This document shows, piece after piece, positions 1 to 12,800 of a stretch of 64,000 bases of DNA. The stretch is from positions 7,922,084-7,986,083 of the forward strand of contig NC_087072.1 in assembly GCF_026151205.1 (NCBI RefSeq), read 5' to 3'. Numbering within the stretch: the first letter of the stretch is position 1; each line of letters opens with the position of its first letter. The notes under the pieces are model-generated. The model saw only the letters and a program-made list of their open reading frames with translations, was not told the origin of the DNA and did no database searches. The translations under genes and the position numbers were made by a program. The DNA comes from Bolinopsis microptera (lineage: Eukaryota; Ctenophora; Tentaculata; Lobata; Bolinopsidae).

Positions 1-3000
1 GAACTTGAGCACGACTCCATGTATTGGAAAGATCTTAGTGAAATGCTAACAAGATGTGAGTACATTCAACAAGTCCATATCTCACCATCAAAAACCAATG
101 AACTAAAAGTATTTTCATTAAACGTACGATCTTTACACAAAAACATAACTCATTTCCGAGAAGAACTTCACACGTATCTAAATTACGATATACTGAGTTT
201 CAATGAAACAAACTGCACTCTAAGTAAGCTACCTAACGGTATTAATGACATACTTCTAGAGGGATTTCATGAGCCGATAATACAGGAACCAGCACGTACA
301 TCTGGCCGTGGGGGTGGACTGGTGTTATACGTAAATAGACAGGTATGTACAGAGGAGCAAATAGAACAGTACAGGCCAAACTTCAGCTGTGAGGAAGAAA
401 CAAGTGGTGAATTCCAATTTATAAAAATCCACAACTGCAAAGGTTTTAACAAGACCAAGCTACTAATCAATGTTTACCGCTCACCATCGCGTAATGTTGA
501 TAAGTTCATGAAACTGCTAGATAATGTACTTAGAAGCCTAGACAGGCACTCACGTAAACACATTTTATTCACGGGTGACTTCAATATTGATCTAATAAAA
601 TACGATAAGGACGTGCACAGTCAGAACCTCGTTGCAACTTTTGAAAACTACGGTTTCGTTCAAATGATTTCAAGGCCCACCAGAATTACAGACCACAGTG
701 CAACACTCATAGACCACGTGTATTCTAATGACATCAAGAACACGGCAAGTTGTCAGGTGCTTACTCTACACGTATCAGACCACCTAGCCACCCTTACTAC
801 GCTTCTACTTGGGGACAGAGAGGGGCCATGCGGGAGGGTTACAAGTAAAAAACCAAGTATCAAACAGGCACGGAGATTTGGCGAAGCTAACAATGCTAAA
901 TTTCAAAGTTTGATCGAAAGTGAGGACTGGTGTGAAGTGAGTTTACACGAAAATTGTGAAGTACAGTACGAAAAATTTTGTGAAATTTACACCAAACATT
1001 ATGATGAGGCATACCCCTTGAACAAATCCAGGCCGCGGCGTAAAAATGAACGAAGAGATCCAAAACCTTGGATTCTTCCCTGGCTAGAGGATGCGTGTGC
1101 GCGAAGGCATAAGCTCCACCACCTAAAAATCACAACTTCAACCAAGGCCAATGATGAAGCGTATGAAAAAATTGATAAATTCTGCAACAAGCACATTGAC
1201 TTAGCTAAAGCAAAATATTATAAGAAATTTTTTGACGAGCATTGTGAGAACTCTAAAAAGCAATGGCAAATGATTAACACGCTGTTGAACAGGAAGTTGA
1301 AAGAAAAAAATTCTATAAAACTGAAAGGCGACGACGGATCTATTATCAGCAATGGCACCGATGTTGCAGCAAAATTTAACAACTACTTCTCAAATATAGC
1401 TTCAAACATTAAAGCACAGATCAGTGCTAGACAAACTTTTGATCCTGGGGGTTTTAGTAGATATCTTAGGAACCCAACATCGAATTCGATGTATCTTAGG
1501 CCGGTAACACCAACTGAGGTGAGTGAGGTGATTCTAAAATTTAAGAATAAGTCAACACTGGATACCAAAATTGGGCCGATGAAAGTCGCAAACCATGATA
1601 GCAAGTTCACCGGTGTGATTTCTACTATCATAAACTCATCATTTACACAGGGCATATTTCCAACTGCTCTTAAAACTGCACGCGTAATCCCTATCCACAA
1701 GGGAGGTAGTAAGACAGATGTCACTAACTATAGACCCATATCTCTTCTTAGCTCATTCTCAAAAATTTACGAAAAGTTAATGCACACTAGAGTCCTTGAA
1801 TTTCTTGATAAAAACGGCTCTCTGTTCGAAAGCCAATACGGCTTTAGACCGGGGATGTCATGCGAGCATGCTCTTCTTAATGCACAGAACTCTATCCTTC
1901 ATTACCTTGGCAGGAAACAAATTGCGGTGCTCCTACTGTTAGACTACTCCAAAGCTTTCGACCTACTTGAACATAAAATTTTGCTTAAAAAACTGGAACA
2001 CTACGGAATTAGAGGTATAGCACTAAGCTGGTTCGACTCCTATCTTCACGATCGTCATCAGTTCGTCACAGTCAACGGGGTTGATTCCAGTCCCAAGACG
2101 ATCAATTATGGTATTCCTCAAGGCTCTATTCTGGGCCCCCTACTCTTCGTCATCTATATAAACGACCTCCCCGGAATCTCAGACCTGGCCAAGTTCATAC
2201 TTTACGCCGATGATGCAAATATTATAGTCACGGGCCATAACGAGGAAGAAATTCAAAGTAAGCTCTCCATGATTGCAACACTTCTAGCGAATTGGGTAAG
2301 TAGCAACGGGCTTTCTTTAAACCTGAAGAAGACCCACTATATGGTCTTCAGTAACCGTAAAGTAGATTATTCCAAAATAAGTCTCAACATATCTGGAACA
2401 AACATTGAACGGGTTACTGAGGCACGGTTTCTGGGTGTTATAATTGATGAGAAACTAACATGGTGTAAACATATCACAGCGGTAAGATTAAAAATGAGTA
2501 GGTACATAGGCATCATGTTCAAATTAAAACGACATCTGCCCCTAAAAGTGCGACTACAACTTTACCATAGTTTTATTGAGGCACATGTTAACTACTGCTC
2601 GTTAGCCTGGGGATTCGCGGCAAAATGTCACATTGAGACATTATTCCGTAGACAAAAGCAAGGAATGCGGATGGTTATGCCAGGATATGTAAATTACTTT
2701 TACAAAGACGGCAAATTGCCAGCTCACACCAGAGAAGCATTCTGCAAATTTGAGATTTTGACAATACACGGCATCATCGTAAAGAATGCGCTTACATTAA
2801 TGCACCGCATGAAGCACTTTCCTAACACAGTACCTGTATCAATTAGAAATTTGTTTCCAGATAACATACCCACGCATGGTTCAAATCATGAGAACAGTAG
2901 CGAATGGCTAGATACGTACAATAACCGATGTTTCAAAGCATCCATCTTTTTTAAAGGACCTTTACTAGCTCTAACAGACACCAACAAGAACATCACGTCC

Positions 3001-3147
3001 CTACCTAGCTTATTTTCAATAAATATTTACAAATCGAACGCAAAACGCGTGCTTCTTGAGCAACAGTCAACACTAGCTAACTCAGAGGACAGCTGGCCAG
3101 CATTTCTGCTACACAACGTACCTGGTTTGAGGAAGTCCAATAGATGA
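1..3147 (+). CDS. LINE ORF2: apurinic-type endonuclease plus reverse transcriptase (5' partial)
   Basis: The frame is open from base 1; the first ATG is at 19, but translation probably begins further left. From that ATG (1042 residues): an endonuclease/exonuclease/phosphatase domain at about 30-265, with FNETN near residue 62 and GDFNIDL near 186; a linker; then a reverse transcriptase at about 550-830, with YRPISLL, QYGFRPG and the catalytic YADD box at 729-732. The C-terminal 200 residues are basic and of the kind found after the RT thumb in CR1-like proteins. The product would nick target DNA and copy element RNA in the nucleus by target-primed reverse transcription. It differs in sequence from the LINE at 27-34 kb, which has YADD replaced by FADD and an added zinc finger, so two LINE families are present. 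Confidence 0.93.
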   Translation, partial: ELEHDSMYWKDLSEMLTRCEYIQQVHISPSKTNELKVFSLNVRSLHKNITHFREELHTYLNYDILSFNETNCTLSKLPNGINDILLEGFHEPIIQEPARTSGRGGGLVLYVNRQVCTEEQIEQYRPNFSCEEETSGEFQFIKIHNCKGFNKTKLLINVYRSPSRNVDKFMKLLDNVLRSLDRHSRKHILFTGDFNIDLIKYDKDVHSQNLVATFENYGFVQMISRPTRITDHSATLIDHVYSNDIKNTASCQVLTLHVSDHLATLTTLLLGDREGPCGRVTSKKPSIKQARRFGEANNAKFQSLIESEDWCEVSLHENCEVQYEKFCEIYTKHYDEAYPLNKSRPRRKNERRDPKPWILPWLEDACARRHKLHHLKITTSTKANDEAYEKIDKFCNKHIDLAKAKYYKKFFDEHCENSKKQWQMINTLLNRKLKEKNSIKLKGDDGSIISNGTDVAAKFNNYFSNIASNIKAQISARQTFDPGGFSRYLRNPTSNSMYLRPVTPTEVSEVILKFKNKSTLDTKIGPMKVANHDSKFTGVISTIINSSFTQGIFPTALKTARVIPIHKGGSKTDVTNYRPISLLSSFSKIYEKLMHTRVLEFLDKNGSLFESQYGFRPGMSCEHALLNAQNSILHYLGRKQIAVLLLLDYSKAFDLLEHKILLKKLEHYGIRGIALSWFDSYLHDRHQFVTVNGVDSSPKTINYGIPQGSILGPLLFVIYINDLPGISDLAKFILYADDANIIVTGHNEEEIQSKLSMIATLLANWVSSNGLSLNLKKTHYMVFSNRKVDYSKISLNISGTNIERVTEARFLGVIIDEKLTWCKHITAVRLKMSRYIGIMFKLKRHLPLKVRLQLYHSFIEAHVNYCSLAWGFAAKCHIETLFRRQKQGMRMVMPGYVNYFYKDGKLPAHTREAFCKFEILTIHGIIVKNALTLMHRMKHFPNTVPVSIRNLFPDNIPTHGSNHENSSEWLDTYNNRCFKASIFFKGPLLALTDTNKNITSLPSLFSINIYKSNAKRVLLEQQSTLANSEDSWPAFLLHNVPGLRKSNR

Positions 3148-3219
3148 GGGATGATTGAGTAATACAGCGACCAATAATCGCTAAATCATGACATCATATC
3201 ATAACATAACATAACATAG
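1..3219 (+). mobile_element. CR1-like non-LTR retrotransposon, 3' part (5' end outside window)
   Basis: The element enters from the left edge with its second ORF already open, so its 5' end is not visible. After the stop codon there is only about 70 bp of 3' UTR, ending at 3194-3219 in a short tandem repeat of the type ATAAC. CR1-group LINEs commonly end in a microsatellite-like tail rather than poly-A, and that is what is seen. The ORF has no internal stop or frameshift over more than 3.1 kb, so the copy is young or recently active. No target-site duplication can be checked because the left end is missing. Confidence 0.9.
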
Positions 3220-5093
3220 GACGACAGCAAACACACAATAAACGAGCAGTAATAAACAACGTTCGCTTAATGGACTGACATATTTCAGCATATTTTTCAC
3301 TGCCAAAGCGCTGATAACAGCAAGCCTTACCCCACTCCGCGCGGCTTTTTTAATGCACTAAATCTTAAAGATAATTCTCGCGATAAAATTTTCATCGTCA
3401 CGCTTGAAAATTTCTAGAAATTAGAATAGCCGTATATTATAACAAACTATAACAAGCAGAATTAAAAGATAAAAGGTTCTGGGACTTGAGTGGTACAAAT
3501 AAAATGAAAGGCATGCTAATCATGCTCACGTACTGTAATGTGTCGAGAGTTTTTTTTTTTTTTTTTTTTTTTTTAATTTTTACTATTTGACAAAATAATT
3601 GATCTTTTTAGTGCGAGTGTGATTTCAACTTTGAGTTTGAAAATATTTTGAAACGACTTTCGATATTATTGATTATTATATTTAATAAACTGTCTCAAAG
3701 CCCTTAGAGGTGGCTCTATACGGGTCTTTACAACAAATAGAAACAGAAACCTTCCCTTGTGAAAATGGAACGCGCCAATTTTTCTTATTTTTGAATGAAA
3801 TCAAGGCGCTCACAAACCGATTAAATTAAATTATGTAAGCTATACGAGCACGCACGGACGGTCGAGCGCAGTGGCGGCCTGAAGTTGTGACGTCAGGTAC
3901 CAAGCATTACCGGGCACCGGCCTATTCACTATTACTAGCTTAACTAGACAGAATAATTGACGGAGATCTTAAATCACTACATGCATATGTTAAACTCATA
4001 CCAATTATCATTATTAACGTGATTACATAATCACGTTATAATTTAATCCTGTATCGGAATCAAGAAGCCAGGCTAATGTAGTTCAACTTTCACATAGTAC
4101 ATTGTGAGGTGCCCTCTTAAACCCGTTAAAAAATCTAAAGATTCTATCTGAATATGTTATCGTAATATTACTTCAGCACATCGGAATAATCAACGAAGAG
4201 GGGATTAAGCACTTTGCTGTTTAAATCTTTAGTGAACTCTTGGTCGTTCAATTATGGTGAGTTTATATGCCACTAATTTCAATGATTTTTATTTCAAATT
4301 CAGAGACGTAAAAATGGGAAATATCCCTGCTTCAAAATGGATTTTACAATTCTTGTTGCCATTCAAGTTTCAATTCGCAATTCGTCAATAAATTATTGTA
4401 ATATTTCAGGAATTATAACGCATACGATCGCCTAATCCTTTAAGTCCTGACGAGGCAATATTACTGCTGGGAATAATTCTTCTTGGGACTCCCTCTAATC
4501 AGCTGCATTTATTTTATCTATATTCTGTGGTGTTATATTCTGTGGTGTTAAACACTATTGCCGTCATACCACTGTCTGGATATTATGATTTAATAATGAA
4601 AGTTACTGGCGATAATGCGATATATCGTCTTATTTTTCTGTCTTTCGTCAGCCACGGTGTTGACTTATGTTTTCTGAAGTTTATATATACAATTAAAGTG
4701 TACGACTGTTTAAGTTTTTAATATATTATACGTTACTTATTACAAAACGCATGTCTTGAAGAAGTTACTGTACAACTGTCATTTAATTTCATCAGCGCAG
4801 AAAAACACATTTTTTCTCTTTTTGTTTGATATTAAGGCAAACAATTGACATTTGATGTCTAAAATTTACAATTCATATTAACACAAATAAAGTCATTCAA
4901 AACTATTGCTAGCCCAATTAATTATAATCCCAAAATCTTGTACATATGATATATCCATATAAAATTATGATTATATGATATCATAATTTGTTCATGTTAA
5001 GAACCGCGTGATTGACTACTGCAAAACGTGTGTGATAAGTCTTTATAGTTCTTTTATAGTTCCGTGATTCTGAACCTCTGTGAGTGTTACCAT
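3220..5093. other. Gene-free stretch
   Basis: No supported coding exon was found on either strand. It holds a 25-base T run (3550-3574), a perfect CRE-type octamer TGACGTCA at 3888-3895 in a locally GC-rich patch (3840-3930), and otherwise AT-rich sequence. The 3' UTR of the NUPR-like gene, which ends at 5094 on the minus strand, should lie at the right end of this stretch. Confidence 0.6.
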
Positions 5094-5485
5094 CTAGATA
5101 TTATCTATATCTACCTCCTGATTCTCGTCCCTTGCTCCTTCACTTTCTGTAGACTCGTTGGAGACTGTGCGTCGGGGCATGACTTTCCTCTCTTTTTCGT
5201 TGTTGTGGGAGTTCATCATGTTCTTCGTGATTTTAATCTTGCTGGCAAGTTTGTGTCCTTCTGTTACGTGACTCTGCTTTTGCTTGGCAGCCTGAAAAAT
5301 CGACTGTTTTGTATTGTCTTCAAATATTACTGATACAATTTTGGTTCATCATAATTTTCAAAAATTAACTGCATTTAACAAAATTTGGAAAAATGAAGTG
5401 AACAAACCTCAGTCTTGGATCGCCCTTTTCGACCAGCCCGTCCCTGAACCTCTTCATAGTCGTATTCCTCGTATTTATCGGCCAT
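5094..5485 (-). CDS. nupr1: NUPR1/p8-like small basic nuclear protein, two exons
   Basis: Exon 1 is 5408-5485 (26 codons, ATG at 5485) and exon 2 is 5094-5291 (65 codons plus stop), giving 91 residues across a 116-bp GT-AG intron. The protein begins with an acidic, tyrosine-rich stretch (YEEYDYEE, residues 4-11), then a basic block GRAGRKGRSKTEAAK spanning the splice junction, then a lysine-rich basic helix and an acidic tail ending VDIDNI. The order acidic/aromatic, GRKGR(S/T)K, EAA, GH-K-L and basic helix is that of the NUPR family (about 80-100 residues), small disordered chromatin-associated stress regulators. The assignment rests on this short motif and size. The plus-strand ORFs over the same bases are shadows. 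Two hairpins lie 95-165 bp upstream of the start codon. Confidence 0.78.
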
Positions 5486-5579
5486 TGTTACTATATGAAA
5501 ATAAATACAGTAAATCTCTAAATACGGGCCTCTCGGGGGAAGTGCACGCTATGAAGAAATCTGGTTTAAAGAGGTCCAC

Positions 5580-5649
5580 ATCATCCCAATCTCTTTAAGG
5601 GATTGGGATGATTGGGACAACACCGCACAATAATATTGTGCGGTGTTGT
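5580..5649. repeat. Two adjacent perfect hairpins upstream of the NUPR-like gene
   Basis: Hairpin A has 12-bp arms at 5580-5591 and 5601-5612 with a 9-base loop. Hairpin B has 15-bp perfect arms at 5617-5631 and 5635-5649 with a 3-base loop. They lie five bases apart and upstream of the minus-strand start at 5485. The stems are short for animal microRNA precursors. They could be a small transposon relic or a regulatory structure. Confidence 0.7.
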
Positions 5650-5650
5650 G

Positions 5651-8600
5651 ATGGAATACAGCTTGATATGTACTTAAATCTCCACCAAATGAGATATGAG
5701 CTATGATAAATCAGATCTTTTGTACAACACAAGCTAGTTAACTAAAATTTTGGGGGAAGAGAAGAGGCCCGGCATATCGAGGTACCCGGTATAGTGAGGC
5801 ACAGTTTAGTTGATTGTACAAATCCAAAACAAGGATAGAAGATAACAAATAAACAATGAACAGAGAAAATTGATATCATGTTCTGCGATACCTAGTCAGC
5901 AAATACGGTACTGGGTACGTTGCTTCGTCCTTTGACAAAGCATAACTGTATTGGCTGCATTCCAAATATGATCTGATACTGTAAACTCTCAGTTGATCGA
6001 TGCAATGTTATGTAGACCTGTTATTGTGTTACATTTCTACGATGCCAGACAAGATCGAATATTTCAAATTCAATACTGGCTAATATGTATTATCTATGAG
6101 TATGATATTATACTCTAGATCATGCTAAGATTTCATAATCACCATGCAATGGCATGAACAGATCATTTACCATGCATAACCACGAAACAGATTGATAAGT
6201 CTGGAGTCGCAAATTCATCAGAAAAAGTCATTTTATGTATCGTGTATTTTAAAGTAAACTCATAACAAACGAAGCAGGTGGCAGTCAAGTTTAGTGTGCA
6301 CTGTGCAATCAAGTGACTCCATGAGATAAATGCTCCTTCAGAAAATTAAATGTTTCTGAGTATTGAATGTCTTGTCCGCATGATGGGGTAACGGGAATTT
6401 CATATCAAGATCTGAGGCCAACGAGTACGTGAATCTACGGGCGATCCTGAAAACTCGAACTGTTACAAGCGATCATTTCTGAAAATTGTCTGACTACATA
6501 TTACTAATATTATTTGGAAAATAAATCGCCTGATCTGAACTAATGTACAAACTTAAAGCGGATGATGATTAATCAATTTACGCCTACAGAAATTACTTAA
6601 AAGACTTCTCTTACGATAATTTTTGCCTTGGAATTGGATTGGTTTAGCTGGTTGCGGATATTTAATTGAGGCAATTTTGAATTGGGAACTGTGAAGCTCC
6701 CAAAATGCAAAAACGAAAGACTAAAAGACTTAGGGTCAATTTATTAATTAATTTATTATCATCAAGTTGATAAGGTTAACAATGTCTCATTTCACTTTTT
6801 CACCGTCAAACTTGTGCTACTTAAACCACCAAGCAAGAGTCATCTACAACAATTGTAGTACAACATATACGTTGACAACACTTTGCACTTAGTAATTTAA
6901 CGTTAAAAATAAACAAGGCATATGTCTACAGTACATTAAACTGAACACTGTTATTAACAGTTTACGTTACTAAAAGTAACCTAATGAATATTATTTAAAA
7001 CTTCAATACAACTTGAGTCTGAGACGAGGAAGAGCCGGAGTAAAAATGTAACAGATGTGACTGTGAGCAGTCAGCTATAGAACTAATTAAAGTTGTAAGG
7101 TGTGCGCTGTATTTAAGAATTTAAATATAGCACTGTCAGTATATGGCAATCTGGCACCGCAGCAAGGGCATTCAATGTAATAGTAATACTAAATAAAGCT
7201 GTAAGTGTACGGCAATTTTTAGCGTTATGTTATAACGGATCCAGCTTTGAAATCAACGACGCCGCATATTCTTATACTTTTTAATTAATCACATTCGGTT
7301 GTACTAGCTTCAAGACAAGCAAAGCTGTGCGGCCTCGCATAACGTTCTATTCAAAATAACAAATGAGATTGGGTGTTACTGGTTACTGTTGCTGAACTAA
7401 AGTATCTTGCAAAAGGCAATCAAGATAGGTCTAGGTGAAGAGAAAAGCGAACGGTTAAATGAGGCGTTACTGATGAACCAAGAGCTCTACAAGAATACTC
7501 AATACTGCAGCAAGATACTATCATAGTTAATCACACATTTACAATTTATGTTATATATGCATAGATTATCTCTCCGATTTTTAGATCGACACACGACAAT
7601 TAACATAACTACAAACAACATAAAAAGTAGTCAGTAAGTAAACCATATAAACGATATTGCAATTTGAGAGTTTAATAAATGGTGCAACGATCATGGCTTT
7701 TTATTTTAAGTGAATGACTTTATCTCTTATCATGACTACACATATATCATGCACGATAAGTATAAAATGCATACGTGAACATGATTGCAATAAACGCATA
7801 CGGTTACACTCAAAATAGATAAAGACGGCTGTCTCAGTTCTCGCAGCGTTTAGCCTTATTAGAAGACCTTCCATAAACTACTGGCTCACAAAAATGCAGG
7901 CTCAATAACTGTCATGGTCACACTCACATCGGTCACAAGTTATACTTATAGACCAACGTAACCACGGTAACAATTACACATAATCATGGTTCTAATATTT
8001 ATATTATCAGCTCACACAATTAAGTAATGACTGAAGAGGATTATTCACGTTGATTACATTATACATCTGCAACAAATCACACTAAACAGAAGCAAGCCAA
8101 GCAAAGCCGAGATTTGACTGTCTGCCAAACGAGGCACCTGATCACAACACATCAGTATTCAACATCACGCGCACAACACCACATAAGTCAACATGTTAAT
8201 AATAGCTGTACACTGTACAGTCAACGAGAGCATTGTGTTATAGTAACATTTCACAGAATATATGTTATATTAACAGTGCTCAACTGAATACCGCGTTTCA
8301 GAGAGTACATATTAACAGTGCACTCAAGAATAGACTACTTATACTTATAGAAGTGAGTGTACTGTAAAGCCAGGTCATTACATTTCATACATATTATAAC
8401 CAGTGTATAAATAATAGTTGTACTTCCTGTACTGCGTCTGTGATGAGTCATAAGTGGGCAATGTGCACGTGTACAGTGTGATGTCATTCTCTGATACATT
8501 TCAAAACTATGAGATGAACTGTGTGATCACATGATTTTCGTAAATTTTAACCGCAAAACTGGGAAAATCATCGTTATTTTTGTGTTCTCGCACACATTCT

Positions 8601-9838
8601 TTTGATACAATGATTATAAATATATACACTATTTTCATTCAATTTGGAGGAGAGCAAATAGGAATTTTTATTTCTTGAACCACAATCTGCATGAGCTAAT
8701 CACATGCCTCTGAAATTGTATGAATTTTATTAGATTCAACAGTCACCTGACTTCTACACACAAATCACACAAATTTACTTATTACTAAGGAAGACACAGG
8801 AATAACAGTAAATAAGTAAGAATAATCTTGAAATTTTCAAAACTCAACACAACACATAATATACCAGACTCAAACTGCAACACAGGTGCACAGGAGTCTT
8901 CTAAGGCTTTAAATTGGGCTTGGTGCCAAAAAGAATTGGCACAGCTGTGAGGGAGTATTGACCCTCAATACCACTTTGAACAACTTAAACTCGAAATTTT
9001 AAATAGCAGAAATAGTACAGCTTTATTCTTTCATGATATCGATTATTACTTAAAGGGCCAAAGTAGCACGGGGCTATCAAACAGACAGTGGTTTGGATAC
9101 CCATTTTGGTTATTTTGTATTCATTATTCACGAGAAATGTATTTCAAAATAAAAACAATGCATTTTGGAAACTTTTTGTAACGTCAATTTTAAAACCAGC
9201 GTGAATTCCAACCAGCTAGACAATAAATCTCATTAACTTTAACGAACATTATATTACAGTTTTTCAGTCCGTTCGTTTGTCAGAGTCCTGGCTCTACAAT
9301 AGCACTCTAGCTCTCAGAATAATTACCATCGAAATTAATTTCGCTAGCAATTTAGAAATAAATGACAAATATGGTGTATAAAATTTATACCGCTGTTAAA
9401 TCAGTTTATCATTTAATTAACTCAAATTCGAATAATATTGATTGTTCCAGTAATATGGGCGTGTTTAAAGTTTATCAATTACAAAACAGTCACAGCTATA
9501 AAGTTACGCTTCTCTCTCTATCGAGCGTCAATTCCGCTTGTTGGCTGCACCACAATATCAATACACAATTACAAGTTATACATTTCTTTGCAGGGCAGTT
9601 TCGTGCATGAAAAAATAATAACTAAAATATATAGCTAGAAATCGTATATGTTTGTTCATTAATATCGTAAAAACATTGCTTTTCGAAATCAAAAAACAGT
9701 TTGCAGGTAATAGTTACCTACGTTCATAAGGCTGTTTAATTTCCTAATAGTGTATTATGTATCAAAGCATGCAGGAGTCGATAGATATGGTTGAAATATC
9801 GGGGGATGATCCTATGCCCTAAATCAGGATTTTTTTTC
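5651..9838. other. Gene-free intergenic stretch
   Basis: About 4.2 kb of AT-rich sequence between the NUPR-like gene and the 3' end of the septin gene, both on the minus strand. Only short open frames with no family resemblance are present. The septin 3' UTR should occupy the right end. Confidence 0.6.
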
Positions 9839-12800
9839 TCAGAACAGTTTCTTAGTGCTCTTGTTCTTCTTTCCTGAGATCTTGTCCTTAGTGCTGAAAA
9901 GAGAGGGATCAATCACGGGAAACAGGGATGTAATTCAGACAACACGGCACACACGCGGATCACACCCTGGTCTTACCCGGCCCAACCACAGGATGGAACC
10001 AGGCTGGAACCTGGACACAACTTAGCCAGCTCAGTCTTTCGGTTTTGTTTTACCACACGCGGCAGAAATCAGAAAGACTGAGAGGACCCGGCTAATAAAT
10101 ATCTCTTTAGTCTGCTTTATAATCACGATGTTATTATATCACCCAAATATTTTATATCCCGCAAAAAAACATGCCACATTTTAATTGGTAAACACGATAA
10201 TGATCATTTAATCAAGATGGTGAGTTGCCACAACATGGTGAGTAGCCACATTGCCACAATAACACTAAGTGTGGCACCACAGACTGGCCATGCTCGGCCG
10301 TCTAGATTTATCTTTAGATGAGGACCTGTTGAGCGAGGAAGTCGAATTGTTGACGGTCACACCGCTGGACAATTGCAGTTCGTCAAAGGCTTTCTGGGCG
10401 TCTTTCAGTTCGGTTCGTTTTGCTTCGATCTCCTTCTTCATTTTCTCCAAGTGCTTGAGAGCTTGGTCGTGTTTTACCTTCAGCTGAAAAACTCGTATGT
10501 TAAATTCCTAGTTACTGTCCAAAGTATTGGTTTGTAAATGGGTGACCAATTATTTTTGGTATAATATCATGGCCAGGTATTAACGAGTGTTTCAACTGTA
10601 AAATTAGATTAGTATTACGATTGACGATAAGAGACCCAACCGGATACAGTAATTCAAAAAAACCTCGTTATCCTGATAATTTGATTCATGATTCTGTCCA
10701 GTTTTATCGTAATATGGCTCCATAATCAGACCATTTTACATTTCCATTTCAAACCTCAAATCTCACAACTCTTTTTTTATACCCACCTCACTAATAATAA
10801 TGTAATGAGTGAATGAAATGAAGGTTTCTATAAATTTCAGGTCCATCCCACTTCGATTCTCCTATTCCATTGTGGCTTCCTGACACCAAGTCTGGCTAGT
10901 ACTAAGATGCGACCATAGGGGTGGTATTGGCGAAGTGACCTCCGAAAGCGAAAATACGATAATTCTCGGTAGAATTTAGGCTAACTCAATCAGCGCCTCC
11001 CCATCAGGCATCACGGAAATAATAAACCCATTTTTTAAACATTTAAGATAAGAATCAGCAGATGAGCAGATGCCAACCAATCAGTAATTCTCCGACTTGA
11101 TTGAAAACGCGTGAGGATATTGCTATAAAGCCACCTGACCGGTAACAATTTTCACTCTTTCTTTTGCAATCATGAAGAACTTTTCCTTCGTTTTGACTAT
11201 CCTGCTCCTCTTGGGAGTCCTGGAAAATGCATCTGCTCTAGACTGGATGAATGGACCTATCAGGGATATCTACTATCTGGGAGTCTCGTCGGACAACAGA
11301 ATGGTAATCGCATACCGTGGAATGGGGTCTGTCTACATCAAGGAGCGCAGAGGCCTGAGAGAGTACCGTGACTCAAACTGGATGAGGAAGAACGCAAAGT
11401 ATGGTAACTATCAGTGCCACTACGCCGAGTTTCCCGTTATAAGCTTCCCGATGACTATTTCGATTGTCGGTAACACACTTCCTCACTCGGGCAGGAGTGG
11501 AACTGTGAGGAAGCCAGCCGTTGAGACCTGGACTCGAGCTCGGATCGCTGCAAATGGAACCCCAATATCTCAGAATATGTGGAGCAACAAGAGTTGGTAT
11601 TGAACTTTGAAGTTAGTTTTATTGACTGAAGATTCGGACTATATTTCAAGTTATGATAGTAAAGATTTAATTATATTTTTGGGATTTTATTGTCTAAACG
11701 TTCATTCTTTCTGACCTGAATTAATTTGTACTGTAATAATTATACTATTATATCCAAATTTTGTGTGACAATTTCTTTTGATTTTATCGAATTCGAAAAC
11801 CGGGCAGGTAACCCTGAACCCAAGCAACAAAAACTGCCATTTATAGAAAAAGTAAAATTAATCAAACGGTAATTTACCTCATTTTTCTGTTCATCCATTT
11901 TGGTCATTTTCTCCTTAACTTTTTCCTCCATCACCTTTTCCATGCCAGCCTTCATGTTCTTCAAACGCTCTTGGTGTTCTTTCTTTTCTATTTCGAACTG
12001 TGCTAGTGGGTTTCTGAAAAATATTAAATCTTCCAATTGTTAATCCGAACTAATGAAGGCGAATTCTTCCTTATCTTGTAAAAACTTGCGTGGCAATATG
12101 CTTTCGTGCAGTTTTTTATGAAATTATTAACCTCAAATCATATAGGATGTCAAATTTGAAACACGATGAAAACACAAATTGTGCCCACATTCCCATGTAT
12201 TTTATAATATTAACTCCTTTATTATATTACCTGTTGGAAGAAGCAAGTTTGCTATCCAAAGACACTGACGTTACTGCTGCCAACTTATTACACCTAAAGT
12301 TCTCATACAATACATTATTCGTTACATCCTTCAAGTCCTGCATATGAGTCCTTATCAACAGATTCCTCAAGAAGATAAAGTCGCAATGATCAGGATTTTC
12401 CACCTCGGCGATACCCCATGGATACATCCGTCCTCTCAATTTTTTTCCGTTGATATCGAGCATCGTGTTGCTGCCCACCACGGCGAACGGTAGCTGAGCC
12501 TGTGGCAAAGTGGGGTTAATTTCTGAGGCTTCACTTCGAATTACAGATTCTTTGGAATGAGGACATATTTGTTATATATTCTAAGGTTTGAGTCATGGGT
12601 TGTGTCAAAAAAGTTTTCGGAAGTGATTATGCCCGGCTACCCAAATGATAGTTAAATAAAAGTGAAATAAAAACAGAATTATTTTTACCTGCAGATCCTG
12701 AGCCTCCTCTTCCTCATCAAATTCGTCGATAGGGAACTGGTAGATCTTTATATCGTGGAACTCTATTTCTTTCATTACGTTAGCTTTGAATTCCACGCAT

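Noticed and set aside
3888-3895. CRE octamer TGACGTCA as a promoter element
   Set aside because: A single palindromic octamer without a gene start nearby is not enough to call a regulatory site.
5064-5598. Two plus-strand ORFs of 89 and 94 codons
   Set aside because: They overlap the minus-strand NUPR-like exons, which have splice sites and family motifs; the plus frames have neither.
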